A stretch of DNA of 53,970 bases from Clostridia bacterium. GTDB taxonomy: Bacteria; Bacillota; Clostridia; Oscillospirales; CAG-272. Below are positions 25,660 through 35,865 of the stretch, in pieces. Location: assembly GCA_017398595.1 (NCBI GenBank), contig JAFQFR010000045.1, forward strand, positions 1 to 53,970, given 5' to 3'. A program made the translations under genes and the position numbers. How positions within the stretch are numbered: the stretch's first letter is position 1; the number at the start of each line of letters is the position of its first letter. The notes beneath the pieces were generated by a model, which saw only the letters and a program-made list of their open reading frames with translations, searched no databases and was not told where the DNA came from.

Positions 25660-26274
25660 TTATACTCCTTGTTCGGCATCGCCGAAATAAATATTTTTAA
25701 AGTGAATGTCGCATGCGGCGCGCAGCTCTTCGGCGCGTACCAGTGCGAAAAAGTCGTCTACGGCTTTATCCAGTGCGTCTGTCTCATTGGTGATGAGGTA
25801 GTCGTAGACCGACAGATAGTCCAGCTCATCTCTGGCGCGCGTCAGACGCTTCAGGATCGACTCCTCGGTGTCTCTGCCGCGTCCGTACAGTCTGCGGCGC
25901 TGCTCCTCGATATTCGGGGGCGTGACCATCACGAGCACTGCGCCCGGATATTTCTTTTTGATCTGCGTCGCACCGTCCACCTCGATCTCGAGGATCAGAT
26001 GCTTACCGAGCTCCTCGGCGCGGACAAACTCGGAAACGAGCGTGCCGTAATAGTTGCCGCAGTACTCTGTGTACTCGAGCACGCCGCCCTCGCGGATCTT
26101 TTCTTCAAACGCCTCGCGCGTTATGTAGTGATAATTCACGCCGTCTTTTTCCCCTTTGAGTATCGGGCGAGAGGTTGCGCTGACAGCACACATAAACGCG
26201 TCCGAGCGGCTGAGGATCTCGGTTACAACGGCGCCCTTGCCGCTGCCGGCGGGACCGGAAATGATAAATACCAT
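25660..26274 (-). CDS. gmk: Guanylate kinase
   Basis: 204 aa. Phosphorylates GMP to GDP. P-loop GPAGSGKGAV, GMP-binding SATSRP and EYCGNYYGT, and the lid region RGRDTEESI are present. ATG at 26274, directly after the remA stop, gives the normal N-terminus MVFIISGP; the upstream extension is part of the remA 3' end in another frame. The ribosome site AGGAAG lies within remA. Confidence 0.97.
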   Translation of the reverse strand: MVFIISGPAGSGKGAVVTEILSRSDAFMCAVSATSRPILKGEKDGVNYHYITREAFEEKIREGGVLEYTEYCGNYYGTLVSEFVRAEELGKHLILEIEVDGATQIKKKYPGAVLVMVTPPNIEEQRRRLYGRGRDTEESILKRLTRARDELDYLSVYDYLITNETDALDKAVDDFFALVRAEELRAACDIHFKNIYFGDAEQGV

Positions 26275-26275
26275 A

Positions 26276-26548
26276 TTAGTTTTCTTCCTCTTCCTCGGTG
26301 TAGTCGGTGTCGTTGTCGTCTGCAAGGCGGTTGGAGATGGTCTCCGGCTGCGTTGCGCTGAGGATCACGTGGTCACTGTCGGTGACGATGACCGCACGCG
26401 TGCGGCGGCCGCAGGTCACGTCGATCACGCGTCCGCTCTCGCGGGCGTCCACGATCAGTCGCTTGACCGGAGCCGAATCGGGGCTGACCAGCGCGACCAC
26501 GCGGTCAGCGGCGACCATGTTGCCGAATCCTACGTTGATAAATTTCAT
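26276..26548 (-). CDS. remA: RemA/DUF370 regulatory protein
   Basis: 90 aa. Small DNA-binding protein that in B. subtilis activates matrix and osmoprotection genes. [12 protein letters not shown] and a long conserved [10 protein letters not shown]...TDSDHVILS core fit the family. The C-terminus is acidic (DYTEEEEEN). GAAGGAAAGAG precedes ATG. Conserved position between yicC and gmk. Confidence 0.92.
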   Translation of the reverse strand: MKFINVGFGNMVAADRVVALVSPDSAPVKRLIVDARESGRVIDVTCGRRTRAVIVTDSDHVILSATQPETISNRLADDNDTDYTEEEEEN

Positions 26549-26569
26549 TTCTCTTTCCTTCTTATTCGC

Positions 26570-27457
26570 TTATTCGATGTTCTGGATCTGCTCGCGGATC
26601 TTTTCCAGCTCCGCCTTGATGTCTACGACCAGCTTTGCGATGTCGAGGCACTGCGCCTTGGAACCGATGGTGTTGGTCTCGCGGTTGATCTCCTGCAAGA
26701 GAAAGTCCAGCTTTCTGCCGCAGGGCTCGCCGCTCGAAAGAATGTCGTAGAACGCACCGAAGTGGCAGTTCAGACGGGTCAGCTCCTCGTCGATCGCCAC
26801 GCGGTCTGCGTAGATGGCGCTCTCGGTGAGGATGCGCGCCTCGTCTATAGCAATATTGTTGTCATCCAAAAACTGCTTTATTCTCTCGGTGAGCTTTGCG
26901 TTATACGCCTTGATCTCCTCGTCCGAGTAGGCAGCGATCTTTTTCGCCGTCTCGCGGATGCCCTCGATCTTCTGCGTAATATCCTTTTCGATCTTCTCAC
27001 CCTCGACAGTACGCGCCGCAACGAACTCGGCAAGTGCCTTATCCATCACCTCGCGGATCATCTGCCAGTCGCCTTCCTCGTCATCCTCGGCACGCTTGGT
27101 CGTGAAGATGTCGCGGTTCTGCGCCACGCTCATCACGCTGATGTCATCGCGCAGACCGAACTCGTCACGCAGCTTCTCCAGCGCGGTGATGTATCCGCGG
27201 GTATACGCGTCGTCCAGAAGGATCTCCACTTCGGTGTCCGAAAGGGTATCCACGCCGATGTAGATCTCGACCTTGCCGCGGCTGATACCGTTCTTTTGTG
27301 CATAGGTCTTGACCTTATCTTCCAAAAAGCCGTAGCGGCGGGGCAAACGAACGGTGCAGTCCAGATAGCGGCTGTTGACACTCTTGATCTCAACCATGAT
27401 GTCCTTTTCTTCCGTGGTCACCCTCGCGCGGCCAAATGCCGTCATGCTTCTGATCAT
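26570..27457 (-). CDS. YicC/YloC family endoribonuclease
   Basis: 295 aa. MIRSMTAFGRA and EIKSVNSRYLD at the N-terminus and the C-terminal FLLQEINRETNTIGSK block are diagnostic. E. coli YicC is an RNase acting on small RNAs. A long helical middle section (about 120-220) is present. First gene of the operon, with a perfect consensus promoter upstream. Confidence 0.94.
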   Translation of the reverse strand: MIRSMTAFGRARVTTEEKDIMVEIKSVNSRYLDCTVRLPRRYGFLEDKVKTYAQKNGISRGKVEIYIGVDTLSDTEVEILLDDAYTRGYITALEKLRDEFGLRDDISVMSVAQNRDIFTTKRAEDDEEGDWQMIREVMDKALAEFVAARTVEGEKIEKDITQKIEGIRETAKKIAAYSDEEIKAYNAKLTERIKQFLDDNNIAIDEARILTESAIYADRVAIDEELTRLNCHFGAFYDILSSGEPCGRKLDFLLQEINRETNTIGSKAQCLDIAKLVVDIKAELEKIREQIQNIE

Positions 27458-27532
27458 GTCATTCCCTCTTTAATTTTAAAACTTCCATAATACATTTAGG
27501 TACTATTATGCCATCTTAGTATTATTTAATCT

Positions 27533-27561
27533 ATTATATATAATTTTCACGGATATGTCAA
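27533..27561 (-). promoter_or_regulatory. Consensus sigma-A promoter of the yicC-rsgA operon
   Basis: Minus-strand TTGACA (27556-27561), 17-nt spacer, TATAAT (27533-27538): a full match to consensus at both hexamers. The 5' leader to the yicC ATG is about 70 nt, A/T rich, with no strong hairpin noticed. Confidence 0.92.
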
Positions 27562-27743
27562 GAGAAAATGGGGGAAAGGAGTACCGCACGGATCGACAGG
27601 GGACATTTTTTATACGGTAGATCCGTCCGTAAGCAATAAATATCCCCCCGTAAAACGGGGGGTATTTCATTTTCGGGCATAGCCCTAATAATACTGGCGA
27701 CGCACAAGTGCGTTTTTAGATTGGCCTGCCAGCCATGCAATTG

Positions 27744-28214
27744 TTACTTACTACCCATAAATGGGTCCCGTGGGTCGAATATACTTAACTGATCACTTTC
27801 TTGATCTCGCTTTAATTGTTCCGCTATGTATGTCTTTATGGCTTTTGTGTTCTTACCCACGGTATCTACGTAATATCCCTTACACCAAAATTCGCGATTT
27901 CGGTATGCGAATTTCATATTTCCATATTTCTGAAATATTAGTAATGAACTTTTTCCTTTCAGATAACCCATGAATCCCGAAACGCTCATTTTGGGCGGGA
28001 TACTAACCAACATGTGTATATGGTCTGGACATACCTCGCCTTCTATTATCTCTACGCCTTTCCATTGACATAATTGTCTTAGTATTTCTCTTATGTCTGC
28101 TCTTTTTTCTTCATAGAAAACTTTTCGCCTATACTTCGGGGCGAACACGATATGGTACTTGCAATCCCATTTTGTGTGTGCTAAACTATTAGCGTCTATG
28201 GTTACTTTTTTCAT
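27744..28214 (-). CDS. tnpA: IS200/IS605 family Y1 transposase
   Basis: 156 aa, full length. HUH single-strand transposase: HIHM supplies the metal-binding His pair, and the Tyr of YYVDTVGK is the expected nucleophile. N-terminal KYHIVFAPKYRRKVF is typical. The Shine-Dalgarno GGAGG lies inside the 3' arm of the 19-bp leader hairpin, so translation should be poor if the leader is made, as known for IS200. No TnpB is present. It looks intact. Confidence 0.93.
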   Translation of the reverse strand: MKKVTIDANSLAHTKWDCKYHIVFAPKYRRKVFYEEKRADIREILRQLCQWKGVEIIEGEVCPDHIHMLVSIPPKMSVSGFMGYLKGKSSLLIFQKYGNMKFAYRNREFWCKGYYVDTVGKNTKAIKTYIAEQLKRDQESDQLSIFDPRDPFMGSK

Positions 28215-28218
28215 AGAT

Positions 28219-28285
28219 AAAATCCTCCGTTTGTGTTTGTTGTGACTGGCAGGTCACTTTCATCTTAACACAAACGGAGGATTTT
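28219..28285 (-). promoter_or_regulatory. IS200 leader hairpin sequestering the tnpA ribosome site
   Basis: A 19-bp perfect stem encloses a 29-nt loop that has its own small hairpin (GTGAC/GTCAC). The 3' arm contains GGAGG immediately before tnpA. It can both stop readthrough from outside and hide the ribosome site. Confidence 0.75.
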
Positions 28286-28308
28286 TCCTCACCGGTTAAC
28301 CTCTTTTC

Positions 28309-28331
28309 AACCACGCGACTATCGCGTGGTT
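28309..28331. repeat. 10-bp hairpin beside the IS element
   Basis: AACCACGCGA pairs with TCGCGTGGTT around a 3-nt loop. On the plus strand it runs into TTCGTTTT and could act as a weak terminator for plus-strand transcription. Role unclear. Confidence 0.5.
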
Positions 28332-28341
28332 TTCGTTTTAC

Positions 28342-28370
28342 AAAAAAGCCGCACTCTCGTGCGGCTTTTG
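28342..28370 (-). terminator. Terminator of ileS
   Basis: AAAAGCCGCAC pairs with GTGCGGCTTTT around TCTC, 9 nt past the ileS stop. On the minus strand it ends in a run of six T. Confidence 0.92.
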
Positions 28371-28378
28371 CATGGATT

Positions 28379-31507
<3,129 letters not shown>

Positions 31508-31524
31508 GTTTTCTCCTTTTCTTA

Positions 31525-31745
31525 CGCAAAAAGAAACTCCCTCACCAAAAGGAGAGGGAGATGCAAACCACCTTTTGCGCATACAATCATATGGCTCTCT
31601 TCTAACGGTGAGATTCCGTCGTCTGCTACTGCAGTTCGCAAACGCGCTCCGAAGTGATTTTCACATCCGCCGTACTCGCATCGGGCTTGCACCGTCCCCG
31701 ACTCGCTAAAGCTTTCCGATCAAAGTTACTCTCTTCATCAATGCT
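31525..31745 (-). promoter_or_regulatory. T-box riboswitch, isoleucine specifier
   Basis: Reading the minus strand: GATGAAGAGAGTAA starts stem I, then AGCGAGTCGGGGACGGTGCAAGCC forms the AG-bulge/apical region. The specifier loop has GTGAAA then ATC (31656-31658), followed by ACTTCGGAGC; ATC is an Ile codon, matching ileS. Near the 3' end, GCAAA and TTTGC flank AGGTGG, fitting the tRNA-acceptor bulge. The terminator is CTCCCTC/GAGGGAG followed by TTTCTTTTT (31528-31560). Uncharged tRNA-Ile should favour readthrough. Confidence 0.88.
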
Positions 31746-31763
31746 TTATTTTTATTACATTTT

Positions 31764-31792
31764 AATATAACACACGAAGCCCGCTTTGTCAA
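31764..31792 (-). promoter_or_regulatory. Promoter of ileS
   Basis: Minus-strand TTGACA (31787-31792), 17-nt spacer, TATATT (31764-31769), placed about 20 nt before stem I of the T-box. Confidence 0.9.
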
Positions 31793-31808
31793 CAAAAAGT
31801 TTTTTCGT

Positions 31809-32602
31809 TTATCGACCCTCGGCAAGGATCGCTTTCACGGTAAAGGTCTGCAGCGGCGGCAGACCGTCGACAGAGGCGCGATAGTGCTCGGTAAACGCAG
31901 CCGCGATCGCAGCAGAATCTTGTATGCTGTCGGCATTCTCTTTTACAAAGGCAAGGATATTTTCAAAATCCCGTATTGCCTCATCGATGTACCGTGCCAC
32001 AGCTTCTCTGCCCTTCGCCTCCGTGCCGTCCGGCACATACGGATGCGATGTGACCAGGTAGTTGATCGGCAGAGCCCGCAGGCGCAGAAGCGACTTCATA
32101 TAGGCGCTCGGCAGTCCTACGCCGCAGCCGTACAGCCCCACGCCGTACTGCTGTATCGAATCGCCGCTGAGCAGTGTTCCCGTGCGCGCATCGAACAGAC
32201 CCGCGCTGCCGGGAGAGTGCCCCGGCAGATGCCATACCGTCAGCGACGGCAGCAACTCTTCTCCGTCGTGTGCGACATGCGTTGTCCAATCGGGATACTT
32301 TGCCACTACGCGATCGCTGCATGCCACGATCACCGCATTTTCGCAATACGGCATGAATGTACGCAATCCACCGGCATGATCGCCGTGCAGATGCGTGCAA
32401 AATACTGTGCGAATGTCGCTCGGCGACACGCCCTCCGCTTCCAATGCCGGCAAAATGCAGTCGCAGACATCCGCCGCCGTCGCGGCGCAGCCCACAAGCG
32501 CGAAGCCGCCCGCGGTCCCGATCAAAAAACAGAAGTAAAATTATCATCAAACGGCACACGAAGCCGTTTGATATGCTCGGTCAAAGTCTCAAATTTTAAC
32601 AT
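31809..32602 (-). pseudogene. Metallo-beta-lactamase-fold hydrolase, frameshifted near N-terminus
   Basis: The family N-terminus starts at ATG 32602 (MLKFETLTEHIKRL, 26 codons) but hits TGA at 32522-32524 right after six T (plus-strand A run 32524-32529). One extra T would join it in frame to the rest (31809-32525, 238 codons from TTG), restoring VFLIGTAGGFALV. The remainder keeps HLHGDH, PGHSPGS, SGDS and SHPY, so the metal ligands look intact. The motif-I Asp (usually ALVD) is Gly. It may be a decayed gene, a sequence error or a slippage-dependent gene. Substrate unknown. Confidence 0.7.
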
Positions 32603-32645
32603 AACAACACCCCGCAAATTCCGTAGCGCTATAAGCTTTACCCTA

Positions 32646-32674
32646 ATATTACCATTGTTTTTTCGGAAAAGCAA
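32646..32674 (-). promoter_or_regulatory. Promoter of the metallo-hydrolase gene
   Basis: Minus-strand TTGCTT (32669-32674), 17-nt spacer, TAATAT (32646-32651), 44 nt before ATG 32602. Its position supports 32602 as the original start. Confidence 0.65.
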
Positions 32675-32699
32675 GTTTAAAATACAGATTTTCAAAACA

Positions 32700-32731
32700 A
32701 TGTTGACAAGTCAACATCTTTGCGATATACT
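32700..32731 (+). promoter_or_regulatory. marR promoter with overlapping palindromic operator
   Basis: Promoter: TTGACA (32703-32708), 17-nt spacer, TATACT (32726-32731). An 8-bp-arm palindrome, ATGTTGAC-AA-GTCAACAT (32700-32717), covers the -35. MarR proteins typically bind such TTGAC-type dyads, so autorepression is likely. The -35 of the divergent hydrolase gene is about 26 bp away. Confidence 0.85.
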
Positions 32732-32763
32732 ATAATCGATATTGCAAAAAGGAGACTTTTTAC

Positions 32764-33285
32764 ATGGAACAGGAACGCTTTTTCAACTTTACCCGACTGA
32801 TCGACGGCATTCACAAAGATGTACTGAAGATACGGCTGGACTACGCACCTGCGTTCGGCGTCAAAAGTGTACATGTTTTTTGGCTCTACGACCTTTTATC
32901 GCACCCCGAGGGGCTCAGCGCCACCGAGCTCGCCGCAAGCAGCCAGATTGACCGCTCGCTGATCTCCCGTGAGATCGCCGCGCTGAAAAAACAAGGGCTG
33001 ATCCAAAGCGAAAACGTCGAGGGCAAGCGCAACTACAATGCAAAACTCACGCTGACCGAAAGCGGCAAAGCCGCCGCCAAACGCATCAGTGAACTCGGCG
33101 TATATTTTCAGAACCGCGTCAGCGAAGACATCGACGAAAAAAAATTGATGATATTCTACGACGCTTTGGAAAAAATGTATAGGAACTTAGAAAAGATCGC
33201 CGCCGAAGGCTTTGACGCAAGCATCCAAAAAATCTCCCCGGAAACGATTGAAAGGAACTCTCATGAAGAATCCACCGCTGAATAA
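32764..33285 (+). CDS. MarR family transcriptional regulator
   Basis: 173 aa. Winged helix protein: SATELAASSQIDRSLISREI is the recognition region and KKQGLIQS the wing. Long terminal helices (about 1-35 and 115-160) suit a MarR dimer. AAAAGGAG precedes ATG. Its 3' end overlaps the acyl-CoA ligase start by 23 nt, so the two are coupled and the ligase is a likely target. A palindromic operator covers its own -35. Confidence 0.9.
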   Translation: MEQERFFNFTRLIDGIHKDVLKIRLDYAPAFGVKSVHVFWLYDLLSHPEGLSATELAASSQIDRSLISREIAALKKQGLIQSENVEGKRNYNAKLTLTESGKAAAKRISELGVYFQNRVSEDIDEKKLMIFYDALEKMYRNLEKIAAEGFDASIQKISPETIERNSHEESTAE

Positions 33286-34966
33286 CGCGCCTTCCTTTGT
33301 GAATATGCGCGAACTGGTCGAGTATATCGACCAAAAATATGCGACAAAGATCGCATACTCTTTCCGCAAGAACCCGCATGACACCGAGATCCACACCCGC
33401 ACCTATGCAAGACTTTGCGAAGATGTGCGCTGCATCGCCGATGCCGCGACAGAACGCGGCATACCGCAGGCGGGACACTGCGCACTGATCGGCAAGCTGT
33501 CCTACGGATGGGTATGCACCTACCTCGCCATGCTCTCCGTAGGCGCTGTCCTTGTTCCGCTCGACCCCGACTGGAGCGCCGAGGATCTTGCCGACACCGT
33601 CGGCAAGGCAGAATGCACAACCCTTTTCTGCAGCGACGATGTCTTTGCCCACAAGGCAACCGCCATCGCCGAACAGACCGGCATCCGAACCGTCGTCACC
33701 ATCGACTATGCCGAGAGCGACTGCACGCTGGAAAGCCTGATCTCGAAAGGCAAGCAGCTCCGCGCAAACGGCAGCACCGCCTATGAGACCGCGCGCATCC
33801 GCCCCGACGAGCTGGCACTGCTGGTGTTCACCTCGGGCACCACGGGTAAGGGCAAGGGCGTCATGCTCTCGCAGACCGCCATCCTGTCCAACATCCGCGC
33901 AGGTCTACAGCTCATCTCGCTGAACACAGACAAGACCATCGGTCTTTTGCCCCCGCACCACACCTTCGGCTCCACCATCAACATCCTCGGCAACCTGCTC
34001 TACGGCGTCAACATGTATATTTCCTCGGGCGCGCGCTATGTAGCCGCCGAACTCAAGGAGCAAAAGCCGGGACACATCATCCTCGTTCCCCTCTATCTCG
34101 AAACGCTCTACCGTAAGATCAAGGCAGCCATCAAGGACAGCGGCAAGGAGAAGGCACTGGACGCGCTGACGCAAGTCTCGGGCGCGCTGAACAAGGTCGG
34201 CATCGATGTGCGCAAACAGCTGTTCAAGAGCCCGCGTGCAGCCTTCGGCGGCGAGCTGGAGCTGGTCGTTTCGGGCGGCGCACCGCTCTCTCCCGAGATC
34301 GCAGAAGCATTTGAAGCCTTCGGCATCCGCGTGCTCAACGGCTACGGCATCACCGAATGTGCCCCTCTGCTGGCGGTCAACCGCAACAAGCTGACCAAGC
34401 GCGGCAGCATCGGCCAGCCCATTGCGAACGGTCAGTTCAAGATCAAAGATCCCGATGCAAACGGCGAGGGCGAGATCTGCGCCAAGGGTCCGAACGTCAT
34501 GCTCGGCTACTACAAGGATCCCGAAGCGACCGCAGCCGCCTTTGACGAGGACGGCTACTTCCGCACGGGCGACATCGGCAAGACCGACGAGGACGGATGG
34601 CTGTATATCACGGGCAGATCCAAAAATCTCATCATCCTTTCCAACGGCAAAAACGTCTATCCCGAGGAGATCGAGATCGAGCTTGCCGCCGTTCCGGGCG
34701 TACAGGACGTTGTCGTATACGAGGGCATCAGCAAGCGCGGTGGGGAGCACAACGCCATCGTTGCCGAGATCTACCCCGATCCCGAGTTTATCAAAAAGAA
34801 CAACATCACCGACAAGGCGACATATTTCCGCAAATATATCACCGATTTCAACCGCACCGCCGTCGCCTATAAGAAGATCAGCGTCCTCAAAGTGCGTGAG
34901 ACCGAGTTCCCCAAAAACACCCTGCGCAAGATCACTCGATTCAAAATCGATAAAACCATCGACTGA
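33263..34966 (+). CDS. AMP-dependent acyl-CoA synthetase/ligase
   Basis: 567 aa. Activates a carboxylic acid (probably a fatty acid) with ATP to an acyl-adenylate and thioester. Core motifs: FTSGTTGKGKGVML (phosphate loop), GYGITECAP, FRTGDIGKTDEDGWLYITGR and the C-terminal lysine region PKNTLRKITR. ATG 33263 has AAAGGA and lies within the marR 3' end. Long-chain acyl-CoA synthetase type is most likely, but acyl-ACP or other carrier targets cannot be excluded. No membrane segment. Confidence 0.9.
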   Translation: MKNPPLNNAPSFVNMRELVEYIDQKYATKIAYSFRKNPHDTEIHTRTYARLCEDVRCIADAATERGIPQAGHCALIGKLSYGWVCTYLAMLSVGAVLVPLDPDWSAEDLADTVGKAECTTLFCSDDVFAHKATAIAEQTGIRTVVTIDYAESDCTLESLISKGKQLRANGSTAYETARIRPDELALLVFTSGTTGKGKGVMLSQTAILSNIRAGLQLISLNTDKTIGLLPPHHTFGSTINILGNLLYGVNMYISSGARYVAAELKEQKPGHIILVPLYLETLYRKIKAAIKDSGKEKALDALTQVSGALNKVGIDVRKQLFKSPRAAFGGELELVVSGGAPLSPEIAEAFEAFGIRVLNGYGITECAPLLAVNRNKLTKRGSIGQPIANGQFKIKDPDANGEGEICAKGPNVMLGYYKDPEATAAAFDEDGYFRTGDIGKTDEDGWLYITGRSKNLIILSNGKNVYPEEIEIELAAVPGVQDVVVYEGISKRGGEHNAIVAEIYPDPEFIKKNNITDKATYFRKYITDFNRTAVAYKKISVLKVRETEFPKNTLRKITRFKIDKTID

Positions 34967-34969
34967 GGC

Positions 34970-34995
34970 TGTCGAAAAACCAAGGTTTTTCGACA
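34970..34995 (+). repeat. Lone stem 1 of the three-stem element (copy G)
   Basis: TGTCGAAAAACC pairs with GGTTTTTCGACA around AA, 3 nt after the ligase stop. The right arm is identical to the stem 1 remnant at window position 4-15. Stems 2 and 3 are absent; an ordinary terminator follows 3 nt later. Confidence 0.7.
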
Positions 34996-34998
34996 AGC

Positions 34999-35028
34999 AA
35001 AAAGGTCGCCCGACGGGCGACCTTTTTT
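34999..35028. terminator. Bidirectional terminator, ligase / traX-like gene
   Basis: AAAAAGGTCGCCC pairs with GGGCGACCTTTTT around GAC. Runs of T or A on both sides allow use by the convergent genes. Confidence 0.93.
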
Positions 35029-35036
35029 GACGGATT

Positions 35037-35762
35037 TTATAACAGCATATCGATCCCGTACAGCACGGCGAGGTGCAGCGGATAGAACACATAAAACGCA
35101 TATTTTGCCGCATATTTTCCCCGCTTGCCGTTGTAAAAACAGAGGATCGGAATATCCAAGAGCGCAAACCAGATGTACGGCATATGGGTACACAGAGACA
35201 GGCAGAACAGCGCAAGCCCGATCGAGTAGACAAGGATCCTTTGTGTATGCTGTTTGCGCGACAGCACAAACAGCGGTATCATGATACCGCTCGCGCCGTA
35301 GTCCAGCGTGATCTTGATGCCGATGAGTGATTTTGAAAAAGTACAAAACATCTCAAACAGCAGCACCAGTGCCACCGCACCGACAAAGACCGACACGCCG
35401 CGGAAAATTTCTTGTTTCCCGCCGTTTTGCAGCGCTTTTTCCATCTCCAGATACGCAAAGCAAAGCAGCGCGGCAAAGGAGAATGTGAACAAAATATTGA
35501 GGTATACCGACCGCAGACCGCCGCTCAGGATCTCCTCGGCAACATACGCGATCTGGCAGAGCACGCCGAGCAGAAACATCCGCAGAAAATACCGCTTGCG
35601 GTTGGATGTGTGCAAGACGCCCTCCGCGATGCAGAAAGCAAACAGCGGCATCGCCAGTCTGCCGATCCACCGCAGCACTTTCACCTGCGGAAAGAGGATC
35701 ACCCCAATGTGGTCGATCAGCATGCTGATGCAGGCGATCAGCTTGATTTGATTCGAGGTCAT
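35037..35762 (-). CDS. TraX-like membrane acyltransferase
   Basis: 241 aa, almost entirely hydrophobic with about eight membrane helices. MTSNQIKLIACISMLIDHIG with the conserved IDHIG, RWIGRLAMPLFAF and the C-terminal YPLHL fit the TraX family, related to acyltransferase-3 membrane proteins. F-plasmid TraX acetylates pilin; chromosomal Clostridia members have unknown substrates. ATG 35762 has GGAGGG; an open frame continues upstream but without family similarity. Confidence 0.85.
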   Translation of the reverse strand: MTSNQIKLIACISMLIDHIGVILFPQVKVLRWIGRLAMPLFAFCIAEGVLHTSNRKRYFLRMFLLGVLCQIAYVAEEILSGGLRSVYLNILFTFSFAALLCFAYLEMEKALQNGGKQEIFRGVSVFVGAVALVLLFEMFCTFSKSLIGIKITLDYGASGIMIPLFVLSRKQHTQRILVYSIGLALFCLSLCTHMPYIWFALLDIPILCFYNGKRGKYAAKYAFYVFYPLHLAVLYGIDMLL

Positions 35763-35815
35763 GCGTCCCTCCACGATGGAATTTTTGATATGGAATAGCA
35801 AAATCAAAGTGTAGC

Positions 35816-35841
35816 AAGGCTTCCCCCTTGGGGGAAGGCTT
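35816..35841. repeat. CTTCCCCC/GGGGGAAG extragenic hairpin
   Basis: Short palindrome (CTTCCCCC, TT, GGGGGAAG core), also found near 50468-50487. It lies between ygiQ and the traX-like gene. Reminiscent of fragments of a GC-rich extragenic repeat common in gut Clostridia. Confidence 0.6.
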
Positions 35842-35865
35842 ATATTTTTGCTTGCCAAGGTCGCA

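Larger units (their letters stand above)
27640..28287 (-). mobile_element. IS200-type insertion sequence
   Basis: A single Y1 transposase gene is flanked by subterminal hairpins, as in IS200. The end past the gene has CCCCCCG/CGGGGGG (about 27645-27663) and a GCCAG-rich structure. The end before the gene has a 19-bp perfect stem (28219-28237 with 28267-28285). It has no terminal inverted repeats, as expected for this family; the exact ends cannot be fixed by eye. It lies between ileS and the yicC promoter and does not interrupt either. Confidence 0.8.

Noticed and set aside
32522..32602. Separate 26-aa peptide gene
   Set aside because: Its sequence is the expected N-terminus of the metallo-hydrolase and joins it after a one-base shift.
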